This document shows positions 25,177 to 35,073 of a stretch of 64,000 nt of DNA, one piece after another (position 1 is the stretch's first letter; each line of letters opens with the position of its first letter). The notes beneath the pieces were generated by a model. The model saw only the letters and a program-made list of their open reading frames with translations. It was not told the DNA's origin and searched no databases. Where the stretch lies: assembly GCA_965214235.1 (NCBI GenBank), contig CBDCBH010000002.1, forward strand, positions 248,001-312,000, given 5' to 3'. The position numbers and the translations under genes were made by a program. The DNA comes from Ilyomonas sp965214235 (GTDB taxonomy: Bacteria > Bacteroidota > Bacteroidia > Chitinophagales > Chitinophagaceae).

Positions 25177-27981
25177 ATGAAATATATTCTTTACAGATTG
25201 TTTTTTTCTTTTAGTATTTTATTTTTTGTCAATGAGCTTTGGGCGCAAGCCAATGTAAAACAGGTAAAGCTTACAAAGTTTACGTTGCAGTCATCTGCTA
25301 TTATTACGGCGCCTGGCAATGCAATATCTGTTGCTGATTATCAGCCGAAAGATTACTGGTTTCCGGTTACGGTTCCCTGCACGGTGCTTACCGGTTTGGT
25401 AGCCAATAACGTGTATCCCGATCCTTACATCGGCATGAACAATATGCTGATACCCGATGCTTCCGATTCTTTCAATCATCAATATCATTTAGAAAAATAT
25501 AGCTTCCTGCCAAACGATCCTAATCCCTGGAAAAAGCCTTACTGGTATCGTACCCAATTCAATGTGCCGGCAACTGACAAAGGCAAGCATTTCCAGCTTA
25601 TTTTTAAAGGCATTAATTACCGTGCAGATGTTTGGGTGAACGGAAAATTAATAGCCGATTCTTCACAAATGGTTGGCATGTTTGCCGAATATAGTTTGGA
25701 CATTAGCCATGTAATACAGGCAGGAAGTGGCAACGCGCTGGCTGTAAAAATTTATCCCTTGGATTATCCCGGTTTGCCATCACATCCGCAGTTAGATGCG
25801 TTGGGAGATTTTTACCCGAATGGCGGACCCACCGGCGACATTGGTAAAAACGTAACGATGTTGAGTTCAATTGGCTGGGATTGGATTCCTGAAGTGCATG
25901 ACAGGAACATGGGCATCTGGCTGCCAGTGTATCTGCGAACAAGCGGGCAGGTTACCATCAGCCACGCTTTTATTAAAACTGATTTACCTTCTTTGCCGGA
26001 TACTAGTATGGCAAAACTGTCACTGAATCTTTCATTAGTTAATCACAGCAATCAGCAACAGAAAGGCGCATTACGCGTTACCATCAGCCCTGAAAATTTT
26101 AGAGGGAATACCATTTCTTTTACAAAGGATGCCACAGTAAATGCAAGTGAAAACAAAGAGATACAATTTTCTGCAAGTGATGTAAAAGAGTTAACGGTTA
26201 ACCAGCCACATCTCTGGTGGCCCAACAATTATGGCGATGCCAATTTATACCGTATTCATTTGCAATATGCAAGCGGCAATCAGATTTCTGACGATACCTC
26301 TTTTCTTTTCGGGATCCGAACAGTAAGCTCTAAAGCGGTTGACGTAAATGGTTGGACACGCCGTGATTTTTATGTGAACGGAAAAAGAGTTCATCTGAAT
26401 GGCGGCGCCTGGGTGCCGGATATGATGCTGAACCGCGACTCATTGCGTTACGACGATGAGTTGCATTTATGCAGAAACGCCAATGTTAATCTCGTTCGCA
26501 TATGGGGCGGCGGTTTGGGTGAAACAGACGAATTTTATGATGCCGCCGACCGTTATGGAATGCTTGTGTGGCAGGACTTCTGGGTAACGGGCGATACACA
26601 CGGCGAGTTTAAAGGCTCGGCAAATTATCCTTTGCAGACAAACGTGTTTATCAACAATATTGTAAGCACTATTTACCGCATTCGCAATCATGCAAGCCTA
26701 TTGGTTTGGACGGGTGGCAATGAAGGTCATGCCCGAAAAGAATTGTATGATGCCATGCGCGACAACGTTTCTACGCTTGATGGCACGCGACCGTTTATAC
26801 CTTCTTCGTCCGGCTTTGCCAAACAAGCACCGGGCTGGAAAGGTTCGTGGCCGGATGATAAACCGGCAGGCGTGTATAGCGGCGGACCTTACTCGTGGCA
26901 GGACGATGCGGAATATTATAAATTGGTAAACGGCGGTAAAGGCTGGGTATTTAAAGATGAAACCGGATTGCCTTCGCAGCCGCCTTATAATACATTGGCA
27001 AAGATTGTAGATAACCTTGTGCCCGACAGCAGTTTGCCTTATCCGCTGAATAATACCTGGGGTTATCATGATGCCTGTTCAGGCAACGGGCATTATGAAA
27101 CGTATTATAAAGCGATGGCGCAACGCTATGGCGCACCGGAAAGCATGAAAGATTTTTCTTTAAAAATGCAATTGCTCAATGCAGGCGGTTACCGCGCCAT
27201 TTTTGAAGCTGCAGGTCATAAATTAAATGAAACCGGAGGTGTGATGCTTTGGAAATTAAATGCAGCATTTCCGAGTGTAATCTGGCAGATTTATGATTGG
27301 TATCTGGAGCCTAACGCCGGTTATTATTTTATGAAAAGCGCCTGCGAACCTTTACATATACAATTGAATTTAGACGACTCTGCTGTAGCTGTTATTAATC
27401 GCACCTATCATCCTCAGCTTCAGGTTTCTTATCAGGCTGAAATAACAGACATCAATGGGAAATCTTTATATAAAAAAAGCGGACTTATCAATGCAGATAC
27501 AACAAGCGAGAAAGAAATTTTATCTCTTTCTGATGTAATAAAAAATATAAAAGGTGTTTCTTTTGTTAGTCTTCAATTAATAGATAAAAACAAAAAGCCT
27601 GTATCAGAGAATGTGTATTGGATGTCGCCTCTACATGATTTTACTTCTTTGCATCAAATGCAGCCTGCTAACGTAAATGTAAAAGTTATAAAATCAGAAG
27701 TGATTGCAGGCGCTTATCAATGGACGATACAGCTTAGCAATACATCCAAACAACTTGCTTTTTTTATTAATCCTCAATTAATGAATGGCGACGAAGAAGT
27801 ATTACCCAGCTTTTGGTCGGATAACTATGTTTCTATTCCGGCCGGCGAAGCGAAAATAATAACCGTAAGCTGCGCAGCAGATAAATTAAACAATACAGTT
27901 CCATCATTAAAAATTGAAGGATGGAATATAAAAGAACAGTCGCTTTCCTTGTCTTTACCAACAAATTCAGCAAGAAAATAA
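25177..27981 (+). CDS. GH2 exo-glycosidase (exo-beta-glucosaminidase / beta-mannosidase-like), secreted
   Basis: Secreted glycoside hydrolase family 2 enzyme of 934 residues. The signal peptide ends near LWAQAN. Domain order is jelly-roll sugar-binding (about 50-235), Ig-like sandwich (about 240-375), TIM barrel (about 380-680) and C-terminal Ig-like domains. The N-terminal domain shows KKPYWYRTQFNVP and NYRADVWVNGKLI. Probable acid/base is Glu516 (WTGGNEGH) and nucleophile Glu595 (FKDETGLPSQ). The architecture and the WIPEVHDRNMGIWLPVYLRT segment resemble exo-beta-D-glucosaminidases (CsxA) and plant endo-beta-mannosidases rather than beta-galactosidase. It probably removes terminal residues in the periplasm from oligosaccharides imported by the SusC/SusD pair downstream. 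Exact linkage is not determinable. Confidence 0.85.
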   Translation: MKYILYRLFFSFSILFFVNELWAQANVKQVKLTKFTLQSSAIITAPGNAISVADYQPKDYWFPVTVPCTVLTGLVANNVYPDPYIGMNNMLIPDASDSFNHQYHLEKYSFLPNDPNPWKKPYWYRTQFNVPATDKGKHFQLIFKGINYRADVWVNGKLIADSSQMVGMFAEYSLDISHVIQAGSGNALAVKIYPLDYPGLPSHPQLDALGDFYPNGGPTGDIGKNVTMLSSIGWDWIPEVHDRNMGIWLPVYLRTSGQVTISHAFIKTDLPSLPDTSMAKLSLNLSLVNHSNQQQKGALRVTISPENFRGNTISFTKDATVNASENKEIQFSASDVKELTVNQPHLWWPNNYGDANLYRIHLQYASGNQISDDTSFLFGIRTVSSKAVDVNGWTRRDFYVNGKRVHLNGGAWVPDMMLNRDSLRYDDELHLCRNANVNLVRIWGGGLGETDEFYDAADRYGMLVWQDFWVTGDTHGEFKGSANYPLQTNVFINNIVSTIYRIRNHASLLVWTGGNEGHARKELYDAMRDNVSTLDGTRPFIPSSSGFAKQAPGWKGSWPDDKPAGVYSGGPYSWQDDAEYYKLVNGGKGWVFKDETGLPSQPPYNTLAKIVDNLVPDSSLPYPLNNTWGYHDACSGNGHYETYYKAMAQRYGAPESMKDFSLKMQLLNAGGYRAIFEAAGHKLNETGGVMLWKLNAAFPSVIWQIYDWYLEPNAGYYFMKSACEPLHIQLNLDDSAVAVINRTYHPQLQVSYQAEITDINGKSLYKKSGLINADTTSEKEILSLSDVIKNIKGVSFVSLQLIDKNKKPVSENVYWMSPLHDFTSLHQMQPANVNVKVIKSEVIAGAYQWTIQLSNTSKQLAFFINPQLMNGDEEVLPSFWSDNYVSIPAGEAKIITVSCAADKLNNTVPSLKIEGWNIKEQSLSLSLPTNSARK

Positions 27982-28036
27982 ACTGATGTAGTGATGAAGG
28001 GCAGATTTTAACCTTTTTCAATACTTATTCAACATG

Positions 28037-28094
28037 TGATGTAGTGTTGATGTAGTATAAAAATAAAGAAACGGAGTGTGGATACATAGTTTTG
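28037..28094 (+). promoter_or_regulatory. Tandem TGATGTAG operator plus TAnnTTTG promoter (site 2)
   Basis: TGATGTAGTG at 28037-28046 and TGATGTAGTA at 28048-28057 (11-bp period), then TAGTTTTG at 28087-28094, starting exactly 30 bp after the last base of the second repeat as at site 1. A lone extra half-site TGATGTAGTG lies at 27984-27993, just past the GH2 stop. This gives the second PD40 gene its own promoter although it follows GH2 in the same direction. Confidence 0.7.
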
Positions 28095-28138
28095 TTTGAA
28101 AGTTCTAACCGATTGTCTATAACTAAATGCTATTCCAT

Positions 28139-29689
28139 ATGAAAGGTTCTTTTTTACTTTGTTTGCTTTTTTTACAGATTGTTTCTTTTGCGCAAAAAAC
28201 GGTTGGTATTTTCGACAGTCATGAAGATATCGGTCATCCTAAATTAGCTGGCTCTGCCCGTTATGATGATGCTACACAGGAATACACCATTACCGGAGCG
28301 GGCTCTAATATCTGGTTCAACCGCGATGAATTTCAATTCGTTTACAAAAAGATAAGCGGCAATTTTATTGTAACCGCCGATTTTGCTTTTACAGGAGATA
28401 CCGGTAATGCAATAGGTCATCGTAAAATCGGTTGGATGATACGCGAATCTACCGATGAAGGTGCCGCCAGCATGAATGCTTGTAAGCATATTGATGGATT
28501 GACGGTACTGCAATGGCGACCTTACCGCGGTATGTTTATGCGAGATCCCGAAGAAGAACTTTTTTATCCGAAACAAGGCGGACAAACGGTACAGCTTGAG
28601 CGCAAAGGCAAAGAAGTTACCATGCGCATTGCCCACCCGGGCGAGCCTTTACAAACCGTTGGCACGGCTGAAATAGATTTAAAAGATTCAGTATTGGTTG
28701 GCATTTATATCTGCTCTCATGATTCTGATCATGTAGCTTCTGCCAAAGTTTGGAATGTTCGCATTGATAAGCCGATTTATCACCCTTATACATCTAACCC
28801 ACATGTTATTACGCCGCCTTTAAGAGATGAGTTGGGTTCGCGTATGGAAATCATGAATGTATTTGATGGCAAAAGAAAAGTGATACATGAAGGAACAGGC
28901 AGGTTTGAAGCACCCAACTGGATGCCCGACGGTCAACATTTATTGTTTAACGAAAAAGGTTCTTTATATACCATTCCTGTGAATGGCGGCACACCGGAAA
29001 AGCTAAATACAGGCGATGCTGCAACCATTAATAACGATCATGTTATTTCATTTGATGGAAAAATGCTTGCTATAAGCAACAGCCGCCCGGGTTTGTATGG
29101 CGGTGGCTCATCCGTTTATATTCTTCCGCTTACGGGTGGCACTCCCAAGCTGCTTACGCAACAAACACCTTCTTACCTGCATGGCTGGAACCCAAACAAC
29201 AAAGAAGTTGCCTTTGTAGCGCAGCGCGATAGTTCTAAAATTTATAATCTCTACAAACAATCTATTAGCGGCGGAGCCGAAGTTGAAATTACACACAATA
29301 CAAAAGGTCATGTGGATGGGCCTGAATATTCACCGGATGGTAAATATATTTATTACAATGCCAACCCAACCGGCACAATGCAGGTGTGGCGTATGAAGCC
29401 GGATGGTTCGGGCAAAGAGCAAATGACGTTCGATCAATATCATAACTGGTTTCCGCACCTTTCGCCTGATGGTAAATGGATTGCTTTTATTTCTTTCCCG
29501 ATAGATATTGATCCTAATTCGCATCCTTCTTACGAAAGAGTGATGTTGCGATTAATGCCTGCATCGGGAGGCGCGCCCAAGGTAATTGCTTATTTATACG
29601 GAGGTCAGGGTACGATCAATGTAAACTCATGGTCGCCGGATAGCAAAAGCATTGCCTTTGTAAGCAATTCAGAAAAAGCGACACAGTAA
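28139..29689 (+). CDS. Secreted ConA-like (DUF1349-like) plus TolB/PD40 beta-propeller protein 2
   Basis: Paralogue of the protein at 21912-23420, 516 residues from 28139 (signal peptide MKGSFLLCLLFLQIVSFAQK); an ATG four codons upstream is also possible. The N-terminal beta-sandwich carries EFQFVYKKISGNFIVTADF, HRKIGWMIRESTDE and VQLERKGKEVTMRI. The propeller has PD40 repeats (NWMPDGQHLLFN, EYSPDGKYIYYN, HLSPDGKWIAFISF, SWSPDSKSIAFVS). The N-terminal domain has an insertion absent from paralogue 1 (MQWRPYRG region with FYPKQGGQ), so the two may bind different ligands. It has its own copy of the shared regulatory element and precedes SusC by 104 bp. Role unknown; ligand binding linked to the Sus system is an inference. 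Confidence 0.82.
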   Translation: MKGSFLLCLLFLQIVSFAQKTVGIFDSHEDIGHPKLAGSARYDDATQEYTITGAGSNIWFNRDEFQFVYKKISGNFIVTADFAFTGDTGNAIGHRKIGWMIRESTDEGAASMNACKHIDGLTVLQWRPYRGMFMRDPEEELFYPKQGGQTVQLERKGKEVTMRIAHPGEPLQTVGTAEIDLKDSVLVGIYICSHDSDHVASAKVWNVRIDKPIYHPYTSNPHVITPPLRDELGSRMEIMNVFDGKRKVIHEGTGRFEAPNWMPDGQHLLFNEKGSLYTIPVNGGTPEKLNTGDAATINNDHVISFDGKMLAISNSRPGLYGGGSSVYILPLTGGTPKLLTQQTPSYLHGWNPNNKEVAFVAQRDSSKIYNLYKQSISGGAEVEITHNTKGHVDGPEYSPDGKYIYYNANPTGTMQVWRMKPDGSGKEQMTFDQYHNWFPHLSPDGKWIAFISFPIDIDPNSHPSYERVMLRLMPASGGAPKVIAYLYGGQGTINVNSWSPDSKSIAFVSNSEKATQ

Positions 29690-29793
29690 CGATTGTAAAT
29701 ATATGATTCTAAAAGAGTTTACCTGCTAACATCGCGGAAGGCTATTCTCTTGTAATGCACTTAATCGCACTTCAAATTTTAAATTATATACTT

Positions 29794-32700
29794 ATGCCTA
29801 AGAGATGTACTATTCTTTTAAAAGGAAGTTTGTTTTTGCTCCTCTTTTGTATTTCAATGTATCACGCATCTGCACAAAAAACGGTTACAGGAAGAATCAT
29901 TAACAGTGGCGACAGACAGCCGGTGCCAGGTGCCAGTGTGCAGGTAAGAAATACAAAAATTGCTACCCAAACCGGTAACGATGGCAACTTTTCGGTAAGG
30001 GTACCGGCTGATAGCAGCTCCATTATTATAACTGTTATTGGTTACGAACAATTAGAAATGCCCACTACTGGTAAAACATCTTTGGGTGATATTGGTATTA
30101 AATCGAGTATCGCCACATTAAACGATGTAGTGGTAACCGGCTATTCTTCGCAGCGTAAAAAAGACATTACCGGCTCTGTTGCAGTGGTAAATATCGCCAA
30201 TGCAAAACAGGTTCCTTCAGGCAGTACAGAGTCTGTGTTGCAAGGGCAGGCTGCCGGTGTAACCGTTATTAATTCAGGCGCTCCGGGCGGCAATAGTGTG
30301 ATACGCGTTCGCGGCATTACTTCTGTTGGTAGTTCCGATCCGTTGGTAATTGTAGATGGAACACCCGGTAGCTTACACGACTTAAACATTGATGATGTAG
30401 AATCTATCCAGGTATTGAAAGATGCCGGTGCTGCTTCCATCTACGGAGTGCGTGGCTCTAATGGTGTAATTATCGTTACTACAAAAAAAGGCAAATCGGG
30501 CAAAGTGCAATTGTCTTATACAACCTACTATGGCACGCAACGCCCGTTAAAACATGCTTTTAATTTGGCTAACCCAACGCAAACCGGCAATGCCTTATGG
30601 CAGGAATATTTAAATGATGGTCTTACACCTGCCGATAAGCAATATGGTAAAGGAACTACACCCGTAGTGCCAGATTATATCACACCTCCGGGTGCTAAAG
30701 AAGGTGATCCGGGAACCGATCCTTCAACGTATGCTTTATACACTAACCAAATTACAAAAGCTAACAAAGCAGGCACCGATTGGTTTCATGAAATATTCAA
30801 ACCTGCGCCCATTATGAACCATAATATTTCAGCAAGCGGCGGCGGAGACAGATCATCGTATTATTTTTCATTCAATTATTTAGATCAGCAGGGCACACTG
30901 ATTAATACATCTTTACAAAGATATTCTACCAGAATTAATACAACATTTAGCCTTTTGAATAATCATGTTCGCATAGGAGAGAACGCTTATATATTGTATA
31001 AACAAAACCCTGGCTATCTGAATCTTCCCGGCGTAAACAGCTCGAATCCAATCACAATGGCTTATTCTGCTCCTCCCATCATTCCGGTATATGACATAAG
31101 AGGAAATTTTGCGGGAACCGGTTCACAAGGTCTTGGTAATTCGCAGCAACCGGTAGCAGTTATGAACCGGCAAAAAAATAATCACAATAACGACTGGCAA
31201 ATGAATGGGAATGTGTTTGCCGAAGTTGATTTTCTGCCGCATTTTACAGCGAGGACGAGCGTTGGCGGACAAGTAGATAATTTTTACCGGAATGCGTTTG
31301 TTTTTACTGCATATGAAAATGCAGAGAACAGCACCAACCCGAACAGCTATCTTGAAAATTATGGCTGGAACAGCAATCTAACCTGGACAAACACCATTCG
31401 CTATTCCAATCTGTTAGCACAAAAACACAATTTATCTGCCCTGATTGGAAGTGAGTACATCACTAATAATGGTCGTGCAGTAGGTGCAACAAGAGGCGGA
31501 TACTTCATTACAGACCCAAGCACCTTAACGACAGACCCTAATTTATGGACGCTTAATTTTGGATCGCCTGCCGGGCAAACCAACTCGAATATTGTTAGTA
31601 ACAATGGTTTGCAAACGCCGTATGCATCTTCGCTGTTTTCTCTTTTCGGACGCTTGGATTATGGCTTTAACGACAGGTATTTATTCAGTGCTACTGTACG
31701 TCGGGATGGTTCTTCTGTATTTGCGCCTGGCAAGCGATTTGGCGTGTTTCCCGCTTTCACAGCGGGCTGGCGCATTTCGCAAGAAAATTTTATGCAGCAC
31801 ATCAGTTGGCTGAACGATTTAAAAATTCGAGGTGGCTGGGGTAAATTGGGTTCCATTAGTAATATCACTCCAACCAATCCTTATACATTGTTTGGGCAAG
31901 CAGCCAATCAATCTTATTATGATATTAATGGCACCAGCACTTCATCGGCACCGGGTTTATACACCAGCCAATACGGCAATACCAATACAACCTGGGAGCG
32001 TGATATTCTTACCAATATTGGTCTTGATGCCAGTTTGTTTAAAAGTAAACTTGATTTGACTGTAGAATGGTATGAAAAGAAAATAAGCGGTCTTATCTTC
32101 CAGCCTTTAACCATCGGAACAGGCGGCGGTGCTGCCTTGCCTTACATTAACTCCGGCGATATATCTAACAAAGGCATTGACGCTTCTGCTACTTATCATG
32201 GTACGGTAAATAAAGACTTAAGGTTTGATGTTACCGGAACCTTTACTTCTTACAACAATAAAGTGTTGAGTTTGCCCGCCGGTGAGCAATATGTAAATAT
32301 AAACAGTGGTAATACTACGTTTTCACGCTTGCAGCCAGGAGAGCCTGTTGGTGCTTTCTTTGGTTACCAGGTAATTGGTTTATTCCAAAGCCAGGCTGAC
32401 GTTGCCAAATCGCCCACGCAGGACGCGGCAGCACCGGGACGGTTTAAGTATAAAGATGTAAACGGAGACGGAAAAATTGATGCGAACGACAGAACTTTCT
32501 TTGGTAATCCAAACCCTAAGTTCACAACAGGTTTAAACATCAACATTAGTTACAAGAGCTTTGATTTTGCTACGTTCTTTTATGCCTCTGTTGGTAATGA
32601 TATCCTGAACAATGTACGCGGCTCTACCGATTTTCCGCAGCAATTTGGCAATGCCATGAGCACCAGAGTAGCCTTGCATTCGGCAACACTAATCAACACT

Positions 32701-33072
32701 GCAGGTCAGCCAACCAACATTTTAGATCCGCAGGCTCATGTAGCTGATCCAAATAGTACTGTTCCTATATTGGAAAGACAAGCCAACTTTAGTAATGCTA
32801 CCGTATTAAATTCATACACCTTAGAAAAAGGAAGCTTTTTAAGAAACAAAAGCCTTACGCTGGGTTATACATTTCCTGCCAAAGCATTGGAACGCTTGCA
32901 CATTGACAGGTTTAGAATTTATATACAGGCTATCAATTTGTTTACGGTAACAAAATACTCAGGTCTTGATCCTGAAATAGGCGGTTCTAACACTCTTTTT
33001 GGTATTGATGGCAGCAATTATCCAAACAACCAGAAAACATTTTATGCAGGATTAAACATTGCCATTCATTAA
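29794..33072 (+). CDS. SusC/RagA-family TonB-dependent outer-membrane transporter
   Basis: Outer-membrane TonB-dependent importer of 1092 residues; start at 29794 (MPKRCTILLKGSLFLLLFC signal peptide, ending ASAQ). It begins with a carboxypeptidase-regulatory-like beta-sandwich (KTVTGRIINSGDRQPVPGAS, about 28-105), then the TonB-box region DVVVTGYSSQRKKDITGSV, a plug domain (GITSVGSSDPLVIVDGTPG, DAGAASIYGVRGSNGVIIVT) and a barrel with the SusC/RagA signature TVRRDGSSVFAPGKRFG. An EF-hand-like DVNGDGKIDANDRTF sits late in the barrel. It pairs with the SusD gene 19 bp downstream to import oligosaccharides; upstream GH2 and isomerase genes suggest the substrate is a glycan fragment. No anti-sigma (FecR) extension is present, so regulation is probably by the one-component sensor downstream. 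Confidence 0.93.
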   Translation: MPKRCTILLKGSLFLLLFCISMYHASAQKTVTGRIINSGDRQPVPGASVQVRNTKIATQTGNDGNFSVRVPADSSSIIITVIGYEQLEMPTTGKTSLGDIGIKSSIATLNDVVVTGYSSQRKKDITGSVAVVNIANAKQVPSGSTESVLQGQAAGVTVINSGAPGGNSVIRVRGITSVGSSDPLVIVDGTPGSLHDLNIDDVESIQVLKDAGAASIYGVRGSNGVIIVTTKKGKSGKVQLSYTTYYGTQRPLKHAFNLANPTQTGNALWQEYLNDGLTPADKQYGKGTTPVVPDYITPPGAKEGDPGTDPSTYALYTNQITKANKAGTDWFHEIFKPAPIMNHNISASGGGDRSSYYFSFNYLDQQGTLINTSLQRYSTRINTTFSLLNNHVRIGENAYILYKQNPGYLNLPGVNSSNPITMAYSAPPIIPVYDIRGNFAGTGSQGLGNSQQPVAVMNRQKNNHNNDWQMNGNVFAEVDFLPHFTARTSVGGQVDNFYRNAFVFTAYENAENSTNPNSYLENYGWNSNLTWTNTIRYSNLLAQKHNLSALIGSEYITNNGRAVGATRGGYFITDPSTLTTDPNLWTLNFGSPAGQTNSNIVSNNGLQTPYASSLFSLFGRLDYGFNDRYLFSATVRRDGSSVFAPGKRFGVFPAFTAGWRISQENFMQHISWLNDLKIRGGWGKLGSISNITPTNPYTLFGQAANQSYYDINGTSTSSAPGLYTSQYGNTNTTWERDILTNIGLDASLFKSKLDLTVEWYEKKISGLIFQPLTIGTGGGAALPYINSGDISNKGIDASATYHGTVNKDLRFDVTGTFTSYNNKVLSLPAGEQYVNINSGNTTFSRLQPGEPVGAFFGYQVIGLFQSQADVAKSPTQDAAAPGRFKYKDVNGDGKIDANDRTFFGNPNPKFTTGLNINISYKSFDFATFFYASVGNDILNNVRGSTDFPQQFGNAMSTRVALHSATLINTAGQPTNILDPQAHVADPNSTVPILERQANFSNATVLNSYTLEKGSFLRNKSLTLGYTFPAKALERLHIDRFRIYIQAINLFTVTKYSGLDPEIGGSNTLFGIDGSNYPNNQKTFYAGLNIAIH

Positions 33073-33091
33073 TCTCTTTAAAAAAAACGAT

Positions 33092-34912
33092 ATGAAAAAA
33101 AATCGCTTACAAATTATAATTGCTGTTGCTGTTTTATTTACTACGATTATTATTTATGCGTGTAACAAAGACCTGAATAAGCAACCGCAGGGTTATCTGC
33201 TTCCTTCTAATGTGGCAAATAAAACAGGTGTTGATTTGTTGTTGATAGGCGCCTATGCCTTATTAGATGGAGAGAATCTTCCCGGTGCGGGCAATGCTTA
33301 TGGAAGTGCTGGTTCTAACTGGATATATGGCAGCATCTGTGCCGATGATTCTTATAAAGGTTCAGTGCCAAGCGATCAGCCGGATGCAACTTCCGTTGAA
33401 TCGTGGTCGTTAGCGCAGGCAACTACGGCGTATGTAAATCAAAAATGGACGGTTCTTTATACGGGCATTCAGCGTTGCAACGATGTAATCCGCAACATGC
33501 GGCTGGCTAAAGATATTTCGCCGGCAGATACAGCCGAATTAACTGGCGAGGCGCGTTTTCTTAGGGGGTATTATCATTTTGATGGCAAGAAAATCTTCAA
33601 CAATTTCCCTTATGTTGATGAGTCGGTTTCGTTTTTAAATAACAATCTTGCTGTTTCCAATAGTGCTGATATCTGGCCAAATATCGAAGCCGACCTGCAA
33701 TATGCCGTAGCTAATTTACCTGAAACACAACCTAATATTGGACGTGTAAACAAATGGGCAGCCATGTCGCTACTGGCTAAGGCATATATGTTTGAACACA
33801 AGTACATGCAGGCTAAAGCATTATTAGACCAGGTAATAACAAGCGGCGTAACATCAGGCGGCGTAAAATATGCTTTGGTAAATTATGAAAGCAATTTTAA
33901 TGCGCAGCAAAAAAATGGTCCTGAATCGGTTTTTGCCTGCCAGATGTCTGTAAACGATGGTTCCTCTACTGCTAACGATGGCGGCAACGGAAATATGGGC
34001 GATGTATTGAATTATCCCAATGGCGCAGGTGCTCCCGGCGGCTGTTGCGGGTTTAATAATCCATCATGGAACCTTGTTAATTCCTATAAAACCGGGCCTG
34101 ACGGCTTACCTCTTTTAGATGGCAGCTTTAACGACGGACAAAATGTAAGCGACACCAGCAATGCTTATTCAGGAACATTGGACCCTCGTATTGACTGGAA
34201 CGTAGGAAGACCCGGCATTTCGTATTTAGATTGGGGCAACCACACAGTGGCATGGATACGCGACCCAACAAGCAACGGACGTTTTAGCCCGAAGAAAAAT
34301 GTATATGCTAAAAGTCAGGCAGGCACTTATTCTTCAACGGCTACTGTGTTTTGGGGCGCTACGCAAATAACAGCCAACAATTATAACATCATCCGCTTTG
34401 CCGATGTGCTGTTATGGGATGCCGAATGCGAAATAGAAGTGGGTAGTTTAGATAAAGCAGAGGATTATGTAAATATGGTTCGTAACCGCGCCGCCGATCC
34501 AAGCGGATGGGTATATGCCAACGCTGCTTATAATGCGGCCACCGGGCAGTACGCACCGCAAACCACACCAGCCGCCAACTACAATGTTAAGCCTTACCCT
34601 GCCGGAGCCTTTACAGCCAACGGAGCCGATTATGCACACAATGCTGTACATTTTGAACGCAGGCTTGAATTAGCAATGGAAGGGCATCGGTTTTTTGATT
34701 TACAACGCTGGGATAATGGCACTGGCTCAATGGCTAACATTCTTAACGCTTATGTGGCAAAAGAAAAGACGAGGTATTCTTTTTATTACATCGTAAACAC
34801 CGCTGTATTTAAAAAAGGCATCAATGAATACTTTGCTATTCCGCAGGTACAGATAGATGCCGAAAACGCAGCCGGCAAACAAAACTTAAAACAAAATCCG
34901 GGGTATAACTAA
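33092..34912 (+). CDS. SusD/RagB-family surface glycan-binding lipoprotein
   Basis: Outer-membrane lipoprotein of 606 residues that caps the SusC channel and delivers glycan. Start at 33092 (MKKNRLQIIIAVAVLF); lipobox IYAC with Cys at about residue 24. SusD hallmarks are the N-terminal CNKDLNKQPQGYLLP, the TPR-like region with NKWAAMSLLAKAYMFEHKYMQAKALLD, INNYNIIRFADVLLWDAE-type text (NNYNIIRFADVLLWDAECE), and the C-terminal HFERRLELAMEGHRFFDLQRWDN plus IPQVQIDAENAAGKQNLKQNPGY. It follows SusC at 19 bp, so the two are co-transcribed. The transcript ends at the hairpin at 34936-34964. Confidence 0.93.
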   Translation: MKKNRLQIIIAVAVLFTTIIIYACNKDLNKQPQGYLLPSNVANKTGVDLLLIGAYALLDGENLPGAGNAYGSAGSNWIYGSICADDSYKGSVPSDQPDATSVESWSLAQATTAYVNQKWTVLYTGIQRCNDVIRNMRLAKDISPADTAELTGEARFLRGYYHFDGKKIFNNFPYVDESVSFLNNNLAVSNSADIWPNIEADLQYAVANLPETQPNIGRVNKWAAMSLLAKAYMFEHKYMQAKALLDQVITSGVTSGGVKYALVNYESNFNAQQKNGPESVFACQMSVNDGSSTANDGGNGNMGDVLNYPNGAGAPGGCCGFNNPSWNLVNSYKTGPDGLPLLDGSFNDGQNVSDTSNAYSGTLDPRIDWNVGRPGISYLDWGNHTVAWIRDPTSNGRFSPKKNVYAKSQAGTYSSTATVFWGATQITANNYNIIRFADVLLWDAECEIEVGSLDKAEDYVNMVRNRAADPSGWVYANAAYNAATGQYAPQTTPAANYNVKPYPAGAFTANGADYAHNAVHFERRLELAMEGHRFFDLQRWDNGTGSMANILNAYVAKEKTRYSFYYIVNTAVFKKGINEYFAIPQVQIDAENAAGKQNLKQNPGYN

Positions 34913-34935
34913 AACATATTTCACAAGCAGTCTAT

Positions 34936-34964
34936 AGCAGAGCATTTCTATGTTCTGCTTTTTT
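34936..34964 (+). terminator. Rho-independent terminator after susD
   Basis: Stem AGCAGAGCAT / ATGTTCTGCT with one G-T pair and a TTCT loop, followed by six T. It lies 23 bp after the SusD stop. Confidence 0.85.
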
Positions 34965-35073
34965 AAATCAATAAATCTCTTGCCTTATTGTTATAAAATA
35001 AATAAAAACAAAAGCAATTTTCAATAATTTGCCTCTAATTTAGTCAGCGATTGTTTACTTATCAGAATGTCCT